A stretch of 64,000 nt of DNA from Ryuthela nishihirai (GCA_038380435.1 JAWZYU010000007.1:85574334-85638333), one strand, 5' to 3'; shown: positions 45,944 to 57,424, numbered from the stretch's first letter. The notes: generated from the sequence alone by a model not told the origin. Numbers and translations are program-made.

Positions 45944-47019
45944 TATGGCTGAGAGACACCTTATTGTTCATATTGTCAATTTCTATCACTCACACGATAA
46001 CAACAACAACTTCCTTTATTTCATTTTCTTAACAAGTTAACACTCTCTTTTTTCGTTGCGAATAAGAACCTTTATTTCCCGGAAGTCAAGTCTCAGGTAC
46101 CCAGATGTAGTGCTGGTGTTTTCAGCAATATTTAAAACTATCATTTTCATAAAGTTTAAAACGATTTCGACAAAAGCGAGGGAAGGCGGTCACCAAATAT
46201 TTTCACAAATGTACCCAACCACGTTTACTGCCCTCCTGTGCAGGACCTTACTAGTCTAGCGTTAATTAAAAAATTCCTCTTTAAAATTCAGCACATTCCT
46301 TGAACCCTTCTCCTCCCTCCAAAATAAAGTGACAAAATGAATATGGTTTTAAACTCGAACTCAGAACTAATACCGGTCGGAACTCGAATTTTTAAAGCTC
46401 CATGAAATAGAATGGGTACATGATGAGAATTCTGAAAGTTTGTGGACTAGTATCTGGGAAAAATATATGCTAAATTGGGGGGGGGGGGATGAGGAGTATC
46501 AAATCAAAGTTCCAAATGGTAAACTGTTAAACTGGGAAGAAAGGGTGTTTTGAATTTCGCCATCTGGTTCTATTATAAGAAGAAACTTGAAATTTTAACG
46601 CATTACGGGATGACACAGGAGATTCCAATTCAAGAAAGTTAGATAATTACTAGAGGTCCAAATCTCTTTAAAAAAGACAGCATTTTCGCTTTAGGACAAT
46701 CGTTTTATTTGCATTATTTCATTACAGTTTTCGACGTTATTTAGCCTATTCACAGTATAACGAGCCTCATATCGCTACTGACAGAACCAACCTCCTCTTC
46801 CGTGGTTGGTTTCACTCTACATGTAATAGCCCCACCTGGTTTGAAGCTCACGAGCCACTACTGGTTTCACCGTAGAGAGATATGTCTCTCTCCCCAAGAT
46901 ACAAATGAGAGTTACCAAAGAATTAAACACAATTTGAAGTATCATTTGCAACATTTCTGATGTAATGTGCTTAGGTGCAATGGAATTTTTTCTTTGATAC
47001 ACCATTTATTGCAATAAAT
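45944..47019. other. Unassigned interval
   Basis: No element recognised. A G run lies at about 46480-46488. Confidence 0.4.
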
Positions 47020-47195
47020 AAATACCCCCTCAAGCAGCTGCCATAACAAAAGGCCTGCAAGAATGGAGAAGACCTTGTACTATGGCTGCAGAAAAGCTAT
47101 ATTCAGCAGAAAAACAACACAAACATCCATGCCTTACCCGAGGCTCGAACCCAGGTCCCTTTTCTCAGTAGCGAAGCACGCTAATCACTCGGCCA
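47020..47195 (-). mobile_element. SINE-B copy with rearranged body
   Basis: Reverse: CCCCCTCAAGCAGCTGCC, then altered body (AAAGGCCTGCAAGAATGGAG), then normal GAGGCTCGAACCCAGGTCCC and GCTAATCACTCGGCCA. Part of the CTGACAGG hairpin block is missing. Confidence 0.82.
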
Positions 47196-47775
47196 CAATA
47201 CTATCAAGATAAGTTTCATCGATAGACTCCCAAATATTTGATATCATTAATTTTTCTCCAACAATTTCTCACATTAATGTGAGTTCTTTTGAACTGAATT
47301 TTTAATGTGACTTCCTCTTATCTGCAAGCTTTTTGTTTATAACACTACAGAAAAAAATATATTGATGAATAATTCCAAATCATTTCCTGAATTCTTCGCT
47401 TCATGACTGACCTCACAGATATATTTCAGAAAATTATTACTCGCTATTTATTCAGTACATGTCGGAATCAAAGGTCAAAGCTCTGACACTTGCATGGCAT
47501 CTGAGCCTTACGAACTGGAAAACTAAGGCCAAAAGTCAAAATATCTTGACAGCAGTTGCATGCATCATGAATGATGATTTTTTTCTCCTTTCCTGGAACT
47601 TGCAAAATATTTTTAATAATATAAAATTAAAGCTCTTTTGAGTAATTTGGCGAGAAATCGGGTTTTATTGACTGAAAATGAATTGGTGTGGGATCTAGAT
47701 TTAGTTGAGGATTTTGGAATTAGTGTAAGGATATATGTATGAGTGTCACTCACAAAGCAATACCTCACAGATCAA
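47196..47775. other. Unassigned interval
   Basis: A 60-codon frame (47459-47641) is unrecognised. Otherwise featureless. Confidence 0.35.
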
Positions 47776-47777
47776 TA

Positions 47778-48047
47778 CAGACAGTCTCCGACTTTAGGTA
47801 AAGTTTGAAATGGAAATTTCATTTTTTACAATTCTATTTCTTGTGAAATAAAGATATAAGCATAACACTTGGAGGTAAAAGTCACAATAAATAAATTAAT
47901 ATTTCTTATGTAGAAGATTGTAAAAGCATTAAAATACAATATTAATGAGATATGAAAGCGAAAAATAATGCAAGTGCGTAGATTCAGTTTGGAATTCCGA
48001 TTTACGTAAGGTCTCCAGGAACCGAAATCTTAGTCGAGGACTGCCTG
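47778..48047. mobile_element. TA-flanked MITE with CAG(G/A)CAGTC ends
   Basis: Left end CAGACAGTCTCCGACTTTAG and right end CTTAGTCGAGGACTGCCTG are inverted copies. TA dinucleotides flank at 47776-47777 and 48048-48049. The 270-bp interior is non-coding. TA duplication fits Tc1/mariner-type mobilisation, but the superfamily is inferred. Confidence 0.7.
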
Positions 48048-48499
48048 TATTTGTTCTACAGCACAACTTATAGATACATCCTTACAACCTCTTTTTATAA
48101 TTTAATCGTCCTACCACAATTGGTGCTAGGTAGCATTAATCAAGCATGGCAGCCTTCATGGACATAGGCTGAAATAATGTGTTGTTAATGAATTGTTAAT
48201 TTGTCAGAAGGAGACTGTTCGAAGAAATATCCACAGGCAACTTCAGAATGTGTATGAGGGTCGATGCTGTTGAGCTCAGCAGAATTAGTGGGCTAAACAC
48301 ATCTGCAAAAGATGGACACACCGATCCTTGAGAATTGCACTACCGTGAAGCATACAGGCTCTTATTCTGAGATAATGCAAGAGGGTGGCGGTGATCATAA
48401 AGATAATTGGATTATGTTCCTAGATGATCTGTAAAAGTAACAAAACTCTAAATTTTAATCTGTAAAAACAGGTGTGGAGGGCATTACTTTCTGAGTGAC

Positions 48500-48870
48500 A
48501 TAGGTCTTTTGGGGTGATCTGAATTGGCTTAGAAATCCAAGGTTTTCGGAAGAATCATAAATTGGCCCAAGTATCCAGAATTTATAGAGGGATCTGCATT
48601 GGCTTAGAGATCGAGATTTTACAGAAGGATCTGAATGTGCATAAGAATCCAGAATTCATAAAGTTATTCTAAATCAGCATAAGTATCAAAATTTTATATA
48701 GGGATCTGAATTGGCACAAGGATCCAGAATTTAAAAAAAGTATCCAAATTTCGCATAGGAATCCGAAATTTATAAAGGGATCTGAAATTGGCGTAAGGAT
48801 ACAGAATTTACAGATGGATCTGAATTAGCATAGGGATACATAATTCATAGAGGATTTTTGAATTAGAACA
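48500..48870 (+). repeat. Degenerate minisatellite, about 40-bp unit
   Basis: About nine units of GGATCTGAATTGGCATAAGG followed by ATCCAGAATTTATAGA, with many substitutions and indels. Confidence 0.85.
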
Positions 48871-49159
48871 AACTTCTAGATTTTCAATAAATTTAAAACA
48901 AATACATTAGAATTTTTATAAAATTTTAATTTTTCTATAATTTTATTAATTTTTCACTAAAAAAAAATAAAAAATATTATATGTTTTTGTTGCTGTGTAA
49001 ATTACTGGACCAAACAAATTTTTATGATTAAAATGAACCTTTTTTTTTTATATTTTGCGTTTGTTTGTAAGTTTGAGTGTTCGAAAGTTTGTCTTTTTTT
49101 TCAAACAATTGCAGTCAATTTCATCGATCATTCTCAGTTTTAATAAATTTTTTCGATAA

Positions 49160-49220
49160 AGATAGATAGAAAACGATAAAGATGTGCATCAGGTACATCT
49201 TTATCGTTTTCTATCTATCT
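49160..49220. repeat. Perfect 26-bp hairpin
   Basis: The arm 49160-49185 (containing AGATAGATAGAAAACGATAA) is exactly inverted at 49195-49220, with a 9-base loop GCATCAGGT. No flanking duplication seen. An exact 26-bp arm implies recent origin or a selected hairpin. Confidence 0.95.
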
Positions 49221-49956
49221 GCATTCTCTTTTTCTACCTGCATCTATCTGAATCCATGTCGTTGGAACAGAAATAGTTAAGACAACAGCGTTAAAAAAAG
49301 GCAAAGGTTCCTCGGATTTTCTAATATATGTCATGTTTGACTTAACATTTGTCTTAAATTCATTAATAGAGCAACCACTTATAGTACTAAACCACAAAGT
49401 TCAAGTTAGTTAAAATAAAAACCAGATGTCATCCTTTTACAGTTGAGATCCCTTTTTCTCAGAAAAGACGCAAATATAATTCTTTTGTTTCTTGGCGGAA
49501 CAACACGGAATGCACTTCCCAGCGATATTGTCAGTTCATCTGTCGATGTTTCCACTTGTAGGCTAAAAAAAAATCGATGAATGCTTTCTTTTGGTGAACT
49601 TTAAAATTTAATGTTCTTCACCACGTTTAGTGTAGCTATATTGATCTTTCACCCTCATTTAAATATAAAAATAATAAAATTGAATTAAATAATTTAAGGT
49701 TCATCGATTGAGAAATTTACAAAATATTATGCCCTGAATAAATAATTTCTGTACATATACAAATATATATTACAAAATAAACACGCTGTGCTTTCTAAAT
49801 ATATATTTTTCGAAACTTTTGTTTGGCATTTAAAGAATTATACACACCATACATTAAATAAGAGCATCATTCTTTAAAGTTTGTTCCTTTTTTTAAAAAA
49901 TTAACACGTATTACACGTATTATTGTTGACTCGCAAGAAATACTCCTCAAGAAATA
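49221..49956. other. Unassigned AT-rich interval
   Basis: Nothing recognised up to the SINE-A copy. Confidence 0.4.
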
Positions 49957-50340
49957 GGGGCGGGGGTGGCTCAGTCGGTAGCGCGCCAGGCTCGTAATAT
50001 GTAGTTCCCAGGTTCGAGTCCCAGCTGGGTCAGCGTTGAGATTTATCTCCGCAAAAATTCCCCGCCCTGCCCACGGTCAGTAGGGGACACCGATGGGCTT
50101 GGAAAGACCGCCGTCCGTCGGATGGGACGTTAAGCCGTGGCCCCGTGTGCGTGAGAGTCATACCCTGTACACGTTAAAGAACACGCTGGATGGCCTTGAC
50201 GGGAGGCTACCATCTGTCTCCCAACAGCTGTTCCAGTGGGTCCCCTGCCCCAACCTTCTCTGAGACTTCGGGGTCCATGTGACCTGGCCATTTAGCCCAT
50301 GGTGTGCAAAAAAGTGCCGCTCAGAGGTAAAACAACCCAA
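49957..50340 (+). mobile_element. SINE-A copy, full length, near consensus
   Basis: Runs from GGGGCGGGGGTGGCTCAGTC to a tail AAAACAACCCAA. This is the best forward-strand reference for the family. The tRNA-like head occupies about 75 bp, and its seven-base loop reads CTCGTAA with CGT in the middle, like tRNA-Thr(CGT) or an altered tRNA-Met. The body of about 300 bp is followed by the AACCC tail. I could not identify a target duplication. Confidence 0.95.
49967..50021 (+). promoter_or_regulatory. SINE-A internal RNA polymerase III promoter (A and B boxes)
   Basis: Box A TGGCTCAGTCGG at 49967-49978 and box B GGTTCGAGTCC at 50011-50021 match the tRNA consensus closely, with normal spacing. Transcription would start near 49957. 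This copy could still be transcribed; that is inference. Confidence 0.75.
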
Positions 50341-50520
50341 CCCACTAAGTTATCACCTGCTGCGTGATTTACAGGGGAGGTTCAGGGGTTCAGGGTGTTG
50401 TAAATATGGTGAAATTAGCCTCCAAATAAGGGGCTCCCTACTCCCTACCCAGCAATGTGATTCACAGCGCCATCTATGCTCGAGAAGATTTAAAAGTCAC
50501 AATTAGCGAATACATGATGG

Positions 50521-50733
50521 AGCTGGTGATAGTTTAGTGGTCAGAGCATTTGATATGTACTTGGGAGGCTTGTGTTCGAATCCCGCTGATCGACAAAACT
50601 CATTTTTCCACAAAACTACCACATTTGATTTACTAATGTTTATTAAAGCTGTTTCATTGCTTTGACCATTTTCAGAAGTTACTGGATGAGGATTCTTTAC
50701 ACCAAATTATGGTTCAATTTGTAATCTGGTATA
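50521..50733 (+). mobile_element. SINE-C-like copy with tRNA-like head and body
   Basis: GATAGTTTAGTGGTCAGAGC and GTTCGAATCCCGC form box A and B regions. The following sequence from TTACTAATGTTTATTAAAG to GTAATCTGGTA matches 52718-52848. Together they suggest one element of about 215 bp. Confidence 0.55.
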
Positions 50734-51904
50734 TCATTCATGAAGTCATCTTTAATCTCTACTGATCACTATAAATAATATTTTTCTACCTTTTTCGTAT
50801 TATTTTCCTTTATATCAAGCCAATTTTATGATTGATTTTGTTACCTGCCTAAACAGGAAGACTAAAGAAGAATAGGCAACCATTTAGGAAATATGAAATG
50901 TAAAATTGACCTGAAAACACTAACATTGATTTAAAAGAGATAAAGGCAATACAGTTATTGCAAAAGAAGTTAGTTAAGACAACATTTGGAACTTTGGTTA
51001 TACATCAGAATACAAATTCAGCTATTAGTGAGTGAGTGCTGATCATTAAAGATGACGTAAATATTCCTCTTTCAGTCCCAGCATGACAGTAAATGGACGA
51101 ACCGTAAATACATAAGTAGATTTAATCATTTAGTAAGAGAAATGTAATAAGTACCTTAAGTTTTAACATTTAATCTGAATAATCACTAATCTAAGATAGC
51201 TAAGAATACAACGATTGCGATTGCAATTGAACGAGAATAAAAAGTTGTCCAGCCAACTGCTAAAAGAAAAGGAGAGCTGAGAGCTACAGATAAAAGTAAG
51301 AAAAATGTGTTTTTTTTCTTTACATTAGATTAATACCATTAGTTCAATTTTTAAAATGTCAATCGGTGTGACATGAAACAGTGTCATTTTCGCGATCAGC
51401 ATGCGCGAAATCTGCAACGATCACATGATCAAAGGAAAAGAAAAATCGATGTTGAATGGTCCAATGGGCTAAACATGGACGCTTAATAATCGAGACTGCT
51501 TCTAAGTTGGTGAAGAAATAAAAGTTTTAAAGCTGAGCTTGAAATGTAATTTAAGCGTCTTCGAAGTCTTCTCAATCATCGAGTGTATGACGACAAAATC
51601 TAATTTCTGAAATGTCTCAATAGGAGAGAAAAGGTCAGAAAAGTCGTTTGGCCGCAAGCCGCTCATCAAACGGATGAAAATTAGTGATCTACAGGTCAGA
51701 GGTCAAGCGAACATCATTAATTAGTCACCTGCTCCTGTTGGATGGGATCGGATGTAAGTTTGCAGGCAAACTATGTCGAAATACAGCAGTTCACCACTTT
51801 GGTGTTTCCTTACCGTCAGTAAACATTCTATTTAAATTTATAACACCAAATATATAATTTGCATAACGCGGTTTTGAAGGTAACATATTGTTTGAGCTCA
51901 TTCA
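50734..51904. other. Unassigned interval
   Basis: No convincing element. The region 51600-51800 is less AT-rich, with broken frames on the plus strand that I cannot assign. Confidence 0.35.
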
Positions 51905-52420
51905 TAACTGAGGGCCACTTTTTCTTGCATACAATGTCGTTAAATTCCAGGTCATAAGAACCCCAATAACTCATAGTTAGGTACTAAAAAGGAACCCTAA
52001 CTGGGCAGTTGTGGGGAGACAGATGGAGGTCTCCCGTCTAGGACATGAGGAGTTTTCTTTAACGTGTGTAGATTAGGGCACTCGTACAGTCGCTCAAAAA
52101 ATATCCGAACATTATGGTTGATTACAGAATTCAGAAAAAATATCTGGCAACGATTTTTTTTTAGTAATTAGTGATCTGGTAACCTTCGTGTCACGTGAAC
52201 GAAAGTTGCCAGATCACTAATTTCTAAAAAAAAAATCGTTGCCATATATTTTTTCTGAATTTTGTAATCAACCATAGTGTTCGGATTTTTTTTGAGCTAC
52301 TGTACACTTGAAACCTCGGCTTAACATCCCATCCGACGGATGGTGACCTTTCCAAGACCATTGGTATTCACTTTCCCTCACCCAGGACAGGGTAGGTGTT
52401 AGCGAAGATAATTCTCAATG
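51905..52420 (-). mobile_element. Old SINE-A copy interrupted by a palindromic MITE
   Basis: The left part 51905-52084 reads from GGGCCACTTTTTCTTGCATA to TTTAACGTGTGTAG. The right part from 52305 continues with GGCTTAACATCCCATCCGAC to GATAATTCTCAATGCTG. The two join at a TA in the segment before the central block. The tRNA head is lost. Confidence 0.85.
52087..52302. mobile_element. Palindromic Tc1/mariner-type MITE, complete
   Basis: Begins CAGTCGCTCAAAAAATATCC and ends GGATTTTTTTTGAGCTACTG, with TA on each side (52085-52086, 52303-52304). Left and right halves are inverted copies almost to the centre at GTGTCACGTGAAC, so the 216-bp element is one long hairpin. The CAGT terminus and TA duplication fit Tc1/mariner. 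The truncated relative is at 8067-8201. Confidence 0.92.
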
Positions 52421-52717
52421 CTGATAATATTCAAACGGAATATACACGTGCAGCAATGAAAACGAGACTGTGGTTCAACGTAACACTCGAGATATAGCAC
52501 GGAGTGTGAATTACCTCACTTACGAGTTCGAACGCGATGAAATTAAAACAAGAAGAGAACAGAGTTACACTTCGGAAAATGTGTGTGAAGGAGAAAGAGC
52601 TCTTTCGCGGTCTGTGCGCGTCAGTATAAAGAAGAAAAGTTTTCATTAGTGTGTGCGCGGAAGTGCTAAAATACTTATTGAGTTAAAAGCACCATTAGTG
52701 TATGCTGTACATTCATT

Positions 52718-52848
52718 CACTAATGTTTATTAAAGTCAATCAACCTTCTTTCATTGCTCTGACCATTTTCAGAAGTTTCTGAAACTGGAAGAGGATTCTT
52801 TACACCATATTATATTTCATCAATGTTTCAATTTGTAATCTGGTACAC
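52718..52848 (+). repeat. Dispersed repeat matching 50629-50733
   Basis: Shares CTAATGTTTATTAAAG, TTTCATTGCT(C/T)TGACCATT, TTCAGAAGTT, GAGGATTCTTTACACCA and ATTTGTAATCTGGTA with the SINE-C-like copy at 50521, but has no tRNA-like head. Confidence 0.7.
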
Positions 52849-52890
52849 CGAAGAGTCAAAACATTATGACCACCTGCCTAATATTATCAT
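52843..52890 (+). mobile_element. Possible Tc1-type terminal repeat
   Basis: TACACCGAAGAGTCAAAACA then TTATGACCACCTGCCTAATA resembles the ATTATGACCACC terminus of some Tc1-like elements. No opposite end was found in the window. Confidence 0.4.
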
Positions 52891-53174
52891 AGAGAAGAAA
52901 AATAGTGGAGAGTTTTTAACCTGTGTAAATTGAGACAAATTAGTTTGTGTTTTGCGCAGTGATACGTTCTTGATATTGAAGTGGTAAGTCTTATTTGGAA
53001 GTAAAATAGCAATGCATTAGTATCGCTGATTATGTTACTTTAACAATTAGCTATTTAAACATTGAAATGAGATAGTAAGATTCATACTCATACATTGATT
53101 TGTGAATCAGTTTCCAAATGTGCTTGGCTTAACAGCTAGTTTATTAATTATGATCATCAGGATCATTTAATACA

Positions 53175-53563
53175 TTTTGGATTGGATTGTTTTACCTCTG
53201 AGCGGCACTTTTTGCACACCATGGGCTAAATGGCCAGGCCACAAGGACCCCGAAGGCTCAGAGAAGGTTGGGGGAGGGGACCCACTGGAACAGCTGTTGG
53301 GAGACAGATGGTAGCCTCCCGTCAAGGCCATCCAGCGTGTTCCTTAACGTGCACAGGGTATGGCTCTCCCGCACACGGGGCCACGGCTTAACGTCCCATC
53401 CGACGGACGGCGGCCTTTCCAAGCCCATAGGTGTCCCCTACTGACCGTGGGCAGGGCGGGGAAATTTTGCGGAGATAAATCTCAACGCTGACCCAGCTGG
53501 GACTCGAACCTTTGAACTACAGATTACGAGCCTGGCGCGCTACCGACTGAGCCACCCCCGCCC
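53175..53563 (-). mobile_element. SINE-A copy, full length with target duplication
   Basis: Exact CATTTAATACA at 53164-53174 and 53564-53574. Near consensus, so a recent insertion. Confidence 0.95.
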
Positions 53564-53574
53564 CATTTAATACA

Positions 53575-54237
53575 GATAGATAGCATATTGGTGTTTAGTT
53601 TGACTAGTTTAGAAATTTGCTTAGGATTTACCTAATTTTCTTGTCTTAGTTATTAAATCAGTTCATTTATAGTCTGTTTATTTATTTCGAATTCACTCTT
53701 CTAATGTTCAAATACAATTAAAAATCTGTAACAATATTTAAAATAGTTGGGACTCGATCCTGGGGACATCAGATTACGAATCTGCCGCGCCACCTGCTAA
53801 ACTAAACTTGTTCCCAATACATTGTGATTCTCGTTCATTAATTGAAATGCGAAGTGTCTTTTATCCCTTGGCAATTTCAGCTGCAAGCGAATTAGTTGTG
53901 AAAATCATCCGGCAACTGTGAATTATATCTGGTGAGAAATTCAGGGAACCAAAAAATTACGTACAGGGTAACTGTTCGCACTTTATCTATTCCTAAATAT
54001 TTGCATTTTACTGCTACATGGCAGAAATAGGCATCTAAGAGGAGCAAAGAAGCAAAACATATTGCAGGGGAAGAAAAATAAATTTTTGTTTATTTCAAAG
54101 CAGTTCTGCATTCAGTTGGCGAATCAAACAAACCTGCTTCGCGAGCGCGAGCCATAGATTGCACCTACTGTCTTAAGCGATGATCTTTGCAGTGACCAAG
54201 GCAAAATCTCCATTTGTACTAATTGTTCATTTACGGT
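53575..54237. other. Unassigned interval with a reversed tRNA-like sequence
   Basis: At about 53748-53812, GGGACTCGATCCTGGGGACA and ATTACGAATCTGCCGCGCCA resemble a reversed tRNA-like head of the SINE-A type without a body. No gene seen. Confidence 0.4.
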
Positions 54238-54600
54238 TAGGTTTAGTCTAACTCTGAATGTTGCTTTTGTGAAGACAATGGGCAAATGACAATTTGACAA
54301 AGATCTCCTGGGCTCAGAGTTAGACTAGACAGATGTTAGGAGACAGATAGTAGTCTCCCTTCAAGCCTATCCAGTGTGCTCTTTAACGTACGTATAGTAA
54401 GGCTCTCCTGCACATGGTACCATGACTCATCAGAAGGACGACGGCCTTTCCAAACCAATTTACATCCTCTTTCTCACTAAGGGCAAAGCGTGGGTTGTAG
54501 GAGAAAATTCCCAACACAGGCACTCTTGGGACTCGAACCTGGGACATCAAATTACGAGCTTGGATCGCTAGCAACTGAGCCATGATCCATCCCTCTCCTG
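54238..54600 (-). mobile_element. Old SINE-A copy
   Basis: Reverse and diverged: GACAATGGGCAAATGACAAT, AGATGTTAGGAGACAGATAG, ACTCGAACCTGGGACATCAA, GCAACTGAGCCATGATCC. The head region is then duplicated once more (see 54548-54655). Confidence 0.8.
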
Positions 54601-54655
54601 GCAAATTACGAGCTTGGATCGCTACTAACTGAGCCATGATCCATCCCTCTCCTGG
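54548..54655. repeat. 54-bp direct duplication of the SINE-A head
   Basis: CAAATTACGAGCTTGGATCG starts at 54548 and 54602. The two units differ at one base (GCTAGCAACT versus GCTACTAACT), so the duplication is recent. Confidence 0.95.
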
Positions 54656-55019
54656 TCCATGAGGAGGATAGATTAAAAATCAGCTACCGAAATAAAACAA
54701 ACAGTTTTCATTCCTTAGAATATTTTTTAAAAAGTTTCAACTTATTATTATTACTTATTATTAGTTTATCAAATTCAAGTGTCAGACGTATGACGGGAGC
54801 CTAATTTTGAAAGGAAAAATAATTAAATCTTATAATTAACTGTATCAATTTTTTAATTAAATATAACCAATATTATAGATGAAATCTTAATCAGTATATC
54901 GCTCACAGAAAGTTCTCAATTTAAAACAATCCATAAAGTTTAATATTTCCAAAACTAATAAGAGTTATTAGTTAGATTTAAAAAATTTATTATCCCCATA
55001 TAGAATTTTATTGCATAAG
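54656..55019. other. Unassigned AT-rich interval
   Basis: Nothing recognised. Confidence 0.4.
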
Positions 55020-55030
55020 CTATTATTAGT

Positions 55031-55307
55031 TAGGTTGGGTTGGGTTGTTTTACCTCTGAGCGGCATTTTTTGCACACCATGGGCTAAATGGCCAGGTCAC
55101 ATGGACCCCAAAGGCTCAGAGTAGGTTGGGGGAGGGGACCCACTGGAACAGCTGTTGGGAGACTCCCGTCAAGGCCATCCAGCGTGTTCTTTAACGTGTA
55201 CAGTGTATGGCTCTTCCACATACGGGGCCACGACTTAACGTCCCATTCGACGGACGGCGGCCTTTCCAAGCCCATTGGTGTCCCCTACTGACCGTGAGCA
55301 GGGCGAA
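55031..55307 (-). mobile_element. 5'-truncated SINE-A with exact target duplication
   Basis: CTATTATTAGT flanks it exactly at 55020-55030 and 55308-55318. The copy stops at CTGACCGTGAGCAGGGCG, so the tRNA head and first part of the body never arrived. The exact duplication shows that truncation happened during insertion. Confidence 0.95.
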
Positions 55308-55318
55308 CTATTATTAGT

Positions 55319-56419
55319 GGAGCATCATCTGCCTCGAGGGATAGAGGATTACTCTTCCAGTTCCAGCGAATTCTGATGATTGCAGCTCCTGATTGAAACA
55401 TAAGTACTTTAATTAATAGAAGTGAAGTAACCTTTTCGAAGATTAAATTAAACAATTGCTATTATAAGATAGCTGTAAATATATTTGAAAGGAAAAATTT
55501 TTTACGAAAATTTAGAAGGAACTACTCACATATTCCAGAGTCATTGCGGACAGTGATAATACGCAGAAAATCCTTATGGGGGTGAAGAGGGTAGCATGCT
55601 TAGGTCTGAAGGAGGGTTTTTAAAATGCTCAAGTCTTATTTTCGGGGAAATTCGAGATTTTTCGAGTTTTAAATTTTTCTAGCAACAGAGATCAACAAAA
55701 TTATTTTATGTTTGCAGTGTCTTAATGGGAATAAAAACAAAAAAATTCCTTTCCCAGTGGCATCATTTTCTTATCTGTACCTTTCTCCACTGCGAAGGGA
55801 AAGAAAAAGAGAACATTGAACTTGAGCGAGATGTGGGCAAAAGCTATTAAACGCTGAGTGTTCGCAGACACACATTTGCCACGACATCACGTTCAGATGA
55901 CATATTGCTTCTTCGTGTACCCCAAGACTCTATTGCGAAAGAATGCCACTCGGAGCTGCTGCTCCAAGCCGAAGATAAAAGGAAACCTGACCCGAAGAAT
56001 AATGACCTTTTTTCTTAACAATGGCACGAGAAGGTCGTAAATTTGACTCCATACAAGTGAAGCATTGTTAACTATGGCAACACTCTTTTATTAGAGCTGT
56101 ATATCAGACATTTGAGGGATGTCTTTTCACGCTGGATGGAAAGGGTTGATTGAGGTTACGAGGACCACCTGTAAGGTAGATGACATTGAATTAAAAAAAT
56201 TGCGTCTCCAGAAGTCCTGCTGGTGTTTTGATGTAGTATCTTTCAAGTGCTTGACTTAACATCACTTCTGTGTCCAATTAGCAAACAATCAAAGTCGTTT
56301 ATTCTTAAATACTCGATAGAACAACTGACATGCAATAGCTACGTGTGAATGTTCTGATATTTCAGATTCTCTGCGCATCTTCATTTATTCTAAAATCAGA
56401 ATTACTTCAATGGTGGCTA
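55319..56419. other. Unassigned interval
   Basis: The 60-codon frame at 55858-56040 is unrecognised. No repeats seen. Confidence 0.35.
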
Positions 56420-56690
56420 CAAAAATCTCTAAAAAAATGCAAAAGTACAAGAAAGGCCTTTGTTTTCTCTAAAAAAAATTCAAAAGTACAAAATAAAGTC
56501 TTTGTTTTCTCTAAAGAAATATAAAAATACAAAAAAACCTTTGTTTTTCTATAAAGAAATACAAAAGTACAGAAAACGTCTTTGTTTCTTCAAAGAAATT
56601 CGAAAGTACGAAAAACCTTTGTTATCTCTAAAGAAATATAAAGTACAAGATACGACTCGTTTTCTTTTAAAGAAACGTGCAAAAAATGAA
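56420..56690 (+). repeat. Minisatellite, about 39-bp unit
   Basis: About six units of CTTTGTTTTCTCTAAAGAAA followed by TACAAAAGTACAAGAAA. The unit is close to a multiple of three, which keeps a Lys-rich frame open at 56460-56714; I regard that frame as chance. Confidence 0.88.
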
Positions 56691-56849
56691 AGCGAACGAA
56701 TGACAAATATGTAACTTACTTTGGGAATGTAATTGTATTGATTTTGCTTCACCTCTCTTCTACGTATAAAATCGTATATGTCTTCTCTTCTGGGCAATGT
56801 ATATTTTTGTCTTTGATTTGATATAAAATTTCGGTTTTATTTCTAGTGG

Positions 56850-57015
56850 GTTTGTGTTTTTTCTTCCACTTATGGTCTATATACTTAGCTTGTTTTCACT
56901 TCTGGTCTAGCGATGTTGGTTTAACGACTTTTACTTTGACTCGTGGTTCATTTAAGTTTTTGTTTTCATTTGTAGCTCATGTAATCTTTTTTGTCTTCAC
57001 TCCTGACACATGTAT
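56850..57015 (+). repeat. Degenerate tandem repeat, about 35-45 bp unit
   Basis: Recurring TTTTCACTT(C/A)TGGTCTA-like words followed by T-rich spacers, four or five times. Strongly eroded. Confidence 0.5.
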
Positions 57016-57037
57016 GCGCCGATAACTTCGGATTGAG

Positions 57038-57424
57038 TCGGGTTGAGTTGTTTTACCTCTGAGTGGCACTTTTTTGCACACCATGGGCTAAATGGCCAGG
57101 TCACATGGACCCCGAAGGCTCAGAGAAGGTTGGGGAAGGGGACCCACTGTAACAGCTGTTGGGAGACAGATGGTCGCCTCCTGTCAAGGCCATCCAGCGT
57201 GTTCTTTAACGTGCACAGGGTATGGCTCTCCCTCAAACGGGACCACGGCTTAACATCCCATCCGACGGAAGGCGGCCTTTCCAAGCCCATCGGTGTCCCC
57301 TACTGACCGTGGGCAGGACGGGGAATTTTGTGCTGATAAATCTCAACGCTGACCCAGCTGGGACTCGAACCTGGGAACTACAGATTACGAGCCTGGCGCA
57401 CTACCAACTGAGCAACCTCGCCCC
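57038..57424 (-). mobile_element. SINE-A copy, full length with target duplication
   Basis: CTTCGGATTGAG (57026-57037) and CTTCGGGTTGAG (57425-57436) flank it with one change. Confidence 0.93.

Noticed and set aside
49957..50035. tRNA gene (Thr CGT or Met-like)
   Set aside because: Box A and B are good but the acceptor stem does not pair and the sequence continues into a repeated SINE body present in about 20 copies.
56460..56714. Lys-rich repetitive protein
   Set aside because: The unit happens to be near 39 bp, so the frame persists by arithmetic. No start context, and the array decays at both sides.
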